8,002 nt of DNA, taken from contig CALYVE010000069.1 of the NCBI GenBank assembly GCA_945492935.1, positions 1-8,002 on the forward strand, in the 5' to 3' direction. Position numbers and translations under genes: made by a program. The DNA comes from an uncultured Lachnospiraceae bacterium. Lineage in GTDB: Bacteria; Bacillota; Clostridia; Lachnospirales; Lachnospiraceae. Position 1 is the stretch's first letter. The number at the start of each line of letters is the position of its first letter. The notes under the pieces are model-generated. The model made no database searches, was not told the DNA's origin, and worked only from the letters and a program-made list of their open reading frames with translations. Of this stretch, positions 6,283 to 8,002 are shown piece after piece.

Positions 6283-6311
6283 TTGAGAAAACTGTCGTAA
6301 TCATATATAAT
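6283..6311 (+). promoter_or_regulatory. Sigma-A promoter for prfC
   Basis: TTGAGA (6283-6288), a 17-base spacer and a perfect TATAAT (6306-6311) lie in the AT-rich gap between the ATPase gene and prfC. Transcription would start near 6318. This frees prfC from cobalamin control at least in part, although no terminator separates it from the operon upstream. Confidence 0.75.
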
Positions 6312-6323
6312 AAAGTTAATTAT

Positions 6324-6346
6324 GCACAATTATTTTTTGTTTGTGC
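6324..6346 (+). other. Hairpin in the prfC leader
   Basis: GCACAA (6324-6329) and TTGTGC (6341-6346) form a 6-bp stem with an 11-base T-rich loop, just after the predicted transcription start. The T-run lies in the loop rather than after the stem, so it is not a good terminator for the operon upstream. It may be a 5' mRNA stabiliser or chance. Confidence 0.3.
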
Positions 6347-6367
6347 GAAGCGTTTTTGGAGGATGAC

Positions 6368-7963
6368 ATGGCAGAAGAATATAAACAGGAAATAGAAAAA
6401 AGAAGGACCTTTGCGATTATTTCGCATCCGGATGCCGGTAAAACGACATTGACCGAGAAATTGCTTTTATATGGCGGAGCAATCAATACAGCCGGATCGG
6501 TTAAGGGAAAGGCAAATTCGAAATATGCTGTGTCAGATTGGATGGAAATCGAAAAAGAAAGAGGTATTTCGGTTACTTCTTCTGTTCTTCAGTTTCATTA
6601 TGATGATTATTGTATCAATATTCTGGATACTCCGGGACATCAAGATTTCTCGGAGGATACTTACCGTACATTGATGGCTGCTGATTCAGCTGTCATGGTA
6701 ATTGACGCTTCGAAAGGTGTTGAGGCGCAGACCATCAAATTGTTTAAGGTTTGTGTGATGCGCCATATTCCTATTTTTACATTCATTAACAAAATGGATT
6801 TAGAGGCAAGAGATTCCTTTGAACTTTTGGACGAAATAGAAAATGTCCTCGGTATCCATACATGCCCGATTAACTGGCCAATCGGCGAGGGAAAACGATT
6901 TAAGGGTGTATATGATCGTAATACAAAGAAGGTTACTACATTTCAGGCTGTATCGGTCGGTGGGGCAAAAAGTGCAGAAGAGACGGAATATGAAGTGGAT
7001 GATCCAAAACTTAAAGAATTAGTTGGTGAAGAATTGTTTCTGAAGCTTCATGATGAGATTGAGCTGTTGGACGGCGCAAGCGATGCGTTTGATCAGGAGT
7101 CGGTAGACAAGGGAGAATTATCTCCGGTTTTCTTTGGCTCTGCACTTACAACCTTTGGTGTTCAGACATTTTTGGAGCATTTCCTTAGGATGACAAAGAA
7201 GCCGCTTGCCAGAATGTCAGATGCAGGCCTTATCGATCCTGTAACGGAGCCTTTCTCAGGTTTTATTTTCAAGATTCAGGCGAATATGAATAAGGCACAT
7301 CATGATCGTATTGCATTTATGAGAATTTCATCCGGCAAGTTTGATGCATCTAAGGATGTATACCATGTTCAGAGTGGACGTAAGCTTAAGCTTTCGCAGC
7401 CACAACAAATTATGGCACAGGAGCGGAAGGTTATTGATGAAGCATATGCGGGTGATGTCATAGGTGTATTTGACCCCGGTATTTTTTCAATCGGTGATAC
7501 ACTTTGTGCGCCGGGTAAGAAGTTTGCTTATGAAGGGATTCCTACATTTGCACCGGAGCATTTTTGCCGTGTTGTTCAGCTCGATTCGATGAAACGTAAG
7601 CAGTTTAATAAGGGTGTTACACAGCTTGCGCAGGAAGGTGCAATCCAGATTTTTCAGGATTATACATTGGGACTTTCTGAAATCATCGTTGGTGTGGTAG
7701 GTGTTTTACAGTTTGATGTTCTCAAATATCGTTTGGAAAATGAATATGGTTGCGATGTTCGCTTAGAACCATTGCCATATAATTATATTCGTTGGGTAAA
7801 GGATCCAAGTACAGATCTTAACAAACTAAAACGAATTAGTGACTGTAAGAAGGTTAAAGATATGAAAGATAATCCGTTGCTTTTATTTGCAAACGAATGG
7901 TCGATACGTTTATTGTTGGAGCATAACGAAGGTTTGGAGCTGGAAGAATTCCGCAAGAATTAG
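6368..7963 (+). CDS. prfC: Peptide chain release factor 3 (RF3)
   Basis: The protein has 531 residues, close to the 529 of E. coli RF3. ATG 6368 follows GGAGG (6358-6362) by 5 bases; an upstream in-frame TTG (6341) would read through that site and is rejected. RF3 is the translational GTPase that recycles RF1/RF2 from the ribosome after peptide release. The GTPase domain shows the P-loop SHPDAGKTT (19-27), the switch I region 'RGISVTSSV', G3 DTPGHQDFSEDTYR (from Asp87) and G4 NKMD (141-144). The RF3-typical segment INWPIGEGKRFKGVYD follows. A beta-barrel domain II (from about GFIFKIQANM) and an RF3-type domain III (from FAPEHFCRVV) complete it. No frameshift or missing motif is seen. It is a housekeeping gene with its own promoter and no evident functional tie to the transport operon. 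Confidence 0.95.
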   Translation: MAEEYKQEIEKRRTFAIISHPDAGKTTLTEKLLLYGGAINTAGSVKGKANSKYAVSDWMEIEKERGISVTSSVLQFHYDDYCINILDTPGHQDFSEDTYRTLMAADSAVMVIDASKGVEAQTIKLFKVCVMRHIPIFTFINKMDLEARDSFELLDEIENVLGIHTCPINWPIGEGKRFKGVYDRNTKKVTTFQAVSVGGAKSAEETEYEVDDPKLKELVGEELFLKLHDEIELLDGASDAFDQESVDKGELSPVFFGSALTTFGVQTFLEHFLRMTKKPLARMSDAGLIDPVTEPFSGFIFKIQANMNKAHHDRIAFMRISSGKFDASKDVYHVQSGRKLKLSQPQQIMAQERKVIDEAYAGDVIGVFDPGIFSIGDTLCAPGKKFAYEGIPTFAPEHFCRVVQLDSMKRKQFNKGVTQLAQEGAIQIFQDYTLGLSEIIVGVVGVLQFDVLKYRLENEYGCDVRLEPLPYNYIRWVKDPSTDLNKLKRISDCKKVKDMKDNPLLLFANEWSIRLLLEHNEGLELEEFRKN

Positions 7964-7988
7964 CTTATCTATATAAGGGAGATTATTT

Positions 7989-8002
7989 ATGATACTGATC
8001 GA
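7989..8002 (+). CDS. Start of an unidentified gene (partial)
   Basis: ATG 7989 lies 7 bases after AAGGGAG (7975-7981), a good ribosome binding site, and reads MILI before the window ends. It starts 25 bases after the prfC stop with no terminator between (only a weak 5-bp CTTAT/ATAAG hairpin, 7964-7977, without a T-tract), so it is probably cotranscribed with prfC. Four residues are too few to suggest a product. Confidence 0.55.

Noticed and set aside
6341..6367. Nine-codon upstream extension of prfC from a TTG
   Set aside because: It runs through the GGAGG site; MAEEYKQ at 6368 gives the normal RF3 N-terminus and length.

Overview
The window looks like a low-GC Firmicutes chromosome, most likely Clostridia of the Lachnospiraceae type. 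This rests on the style of the CarB C-terminus, on lipoproteins with Thr/Glu/'VSDAS' linkers, on strong AGGAGG-type ribosome binding sites and on AT-rich sigma-A promoters. All genes I can support are on the + strand. Genus-level assignment is not possible by eye.

Layout. (1) 2-196: the last 64 codons of carB (carbamoyl-phosphate synthase large subunit), closed by an intrinsic terminator at 211-253. (2) 242-625: a promoter whose -35 lies inside that terminator stem, then a cobalamin (B12) riboswitch aptamer, then an expression platform ending in a clear intrinsic terminator at 592-625. (3) 686-6264: a tightly spaced five-gene operon. It encodes a surface-anchored CbiK-type cobaltochelatase, a lipoprotein made of two copies of one beta-rich domain, and a complete BtuFCD/FecBCD-type ABC importer (binding lipoprotein, 10-TM-type permease, ATPase with an extra C-terminal domain). 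(4) 6368-7963: prfC (peptide chain release factor 3) behind its own TTGAGA-17-TATAAT promoter. (5) 7989-8002: the first codons of another gene.

How the genes fit together. When cobalamin is plentiful the riboswitch should favour the 592-625 terminator and shut the operon off; when it is scarce all five genes are made. The three ABC genes form a classical importer for a corrinoid or a related cobalt/tetrapyrrole ligand. The two leading lipoproteins are the unusual part. A metal chelatase with all three metal-site residues intact (His295, Glu326, His361) is predicted to sit outside the membrane, beside an uncharacterised duplicated-domain lipoprotein. I infer an extracytoplasmic capture/processing step (cobalt insertion, tetrapyrrole binding, or cobalt/corrinoid handling) upstream of import. 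The sequence shows the module and its B12 control; the substrate and the chemistry at the surface are not proven.

No rRNA, tRNA, CRISPR, insertion sequence or phage feature was seen. The only stretch over 300 bases without a gene is 197-685, which is filled by the terminator, promoter, riboswitch and expression platform.
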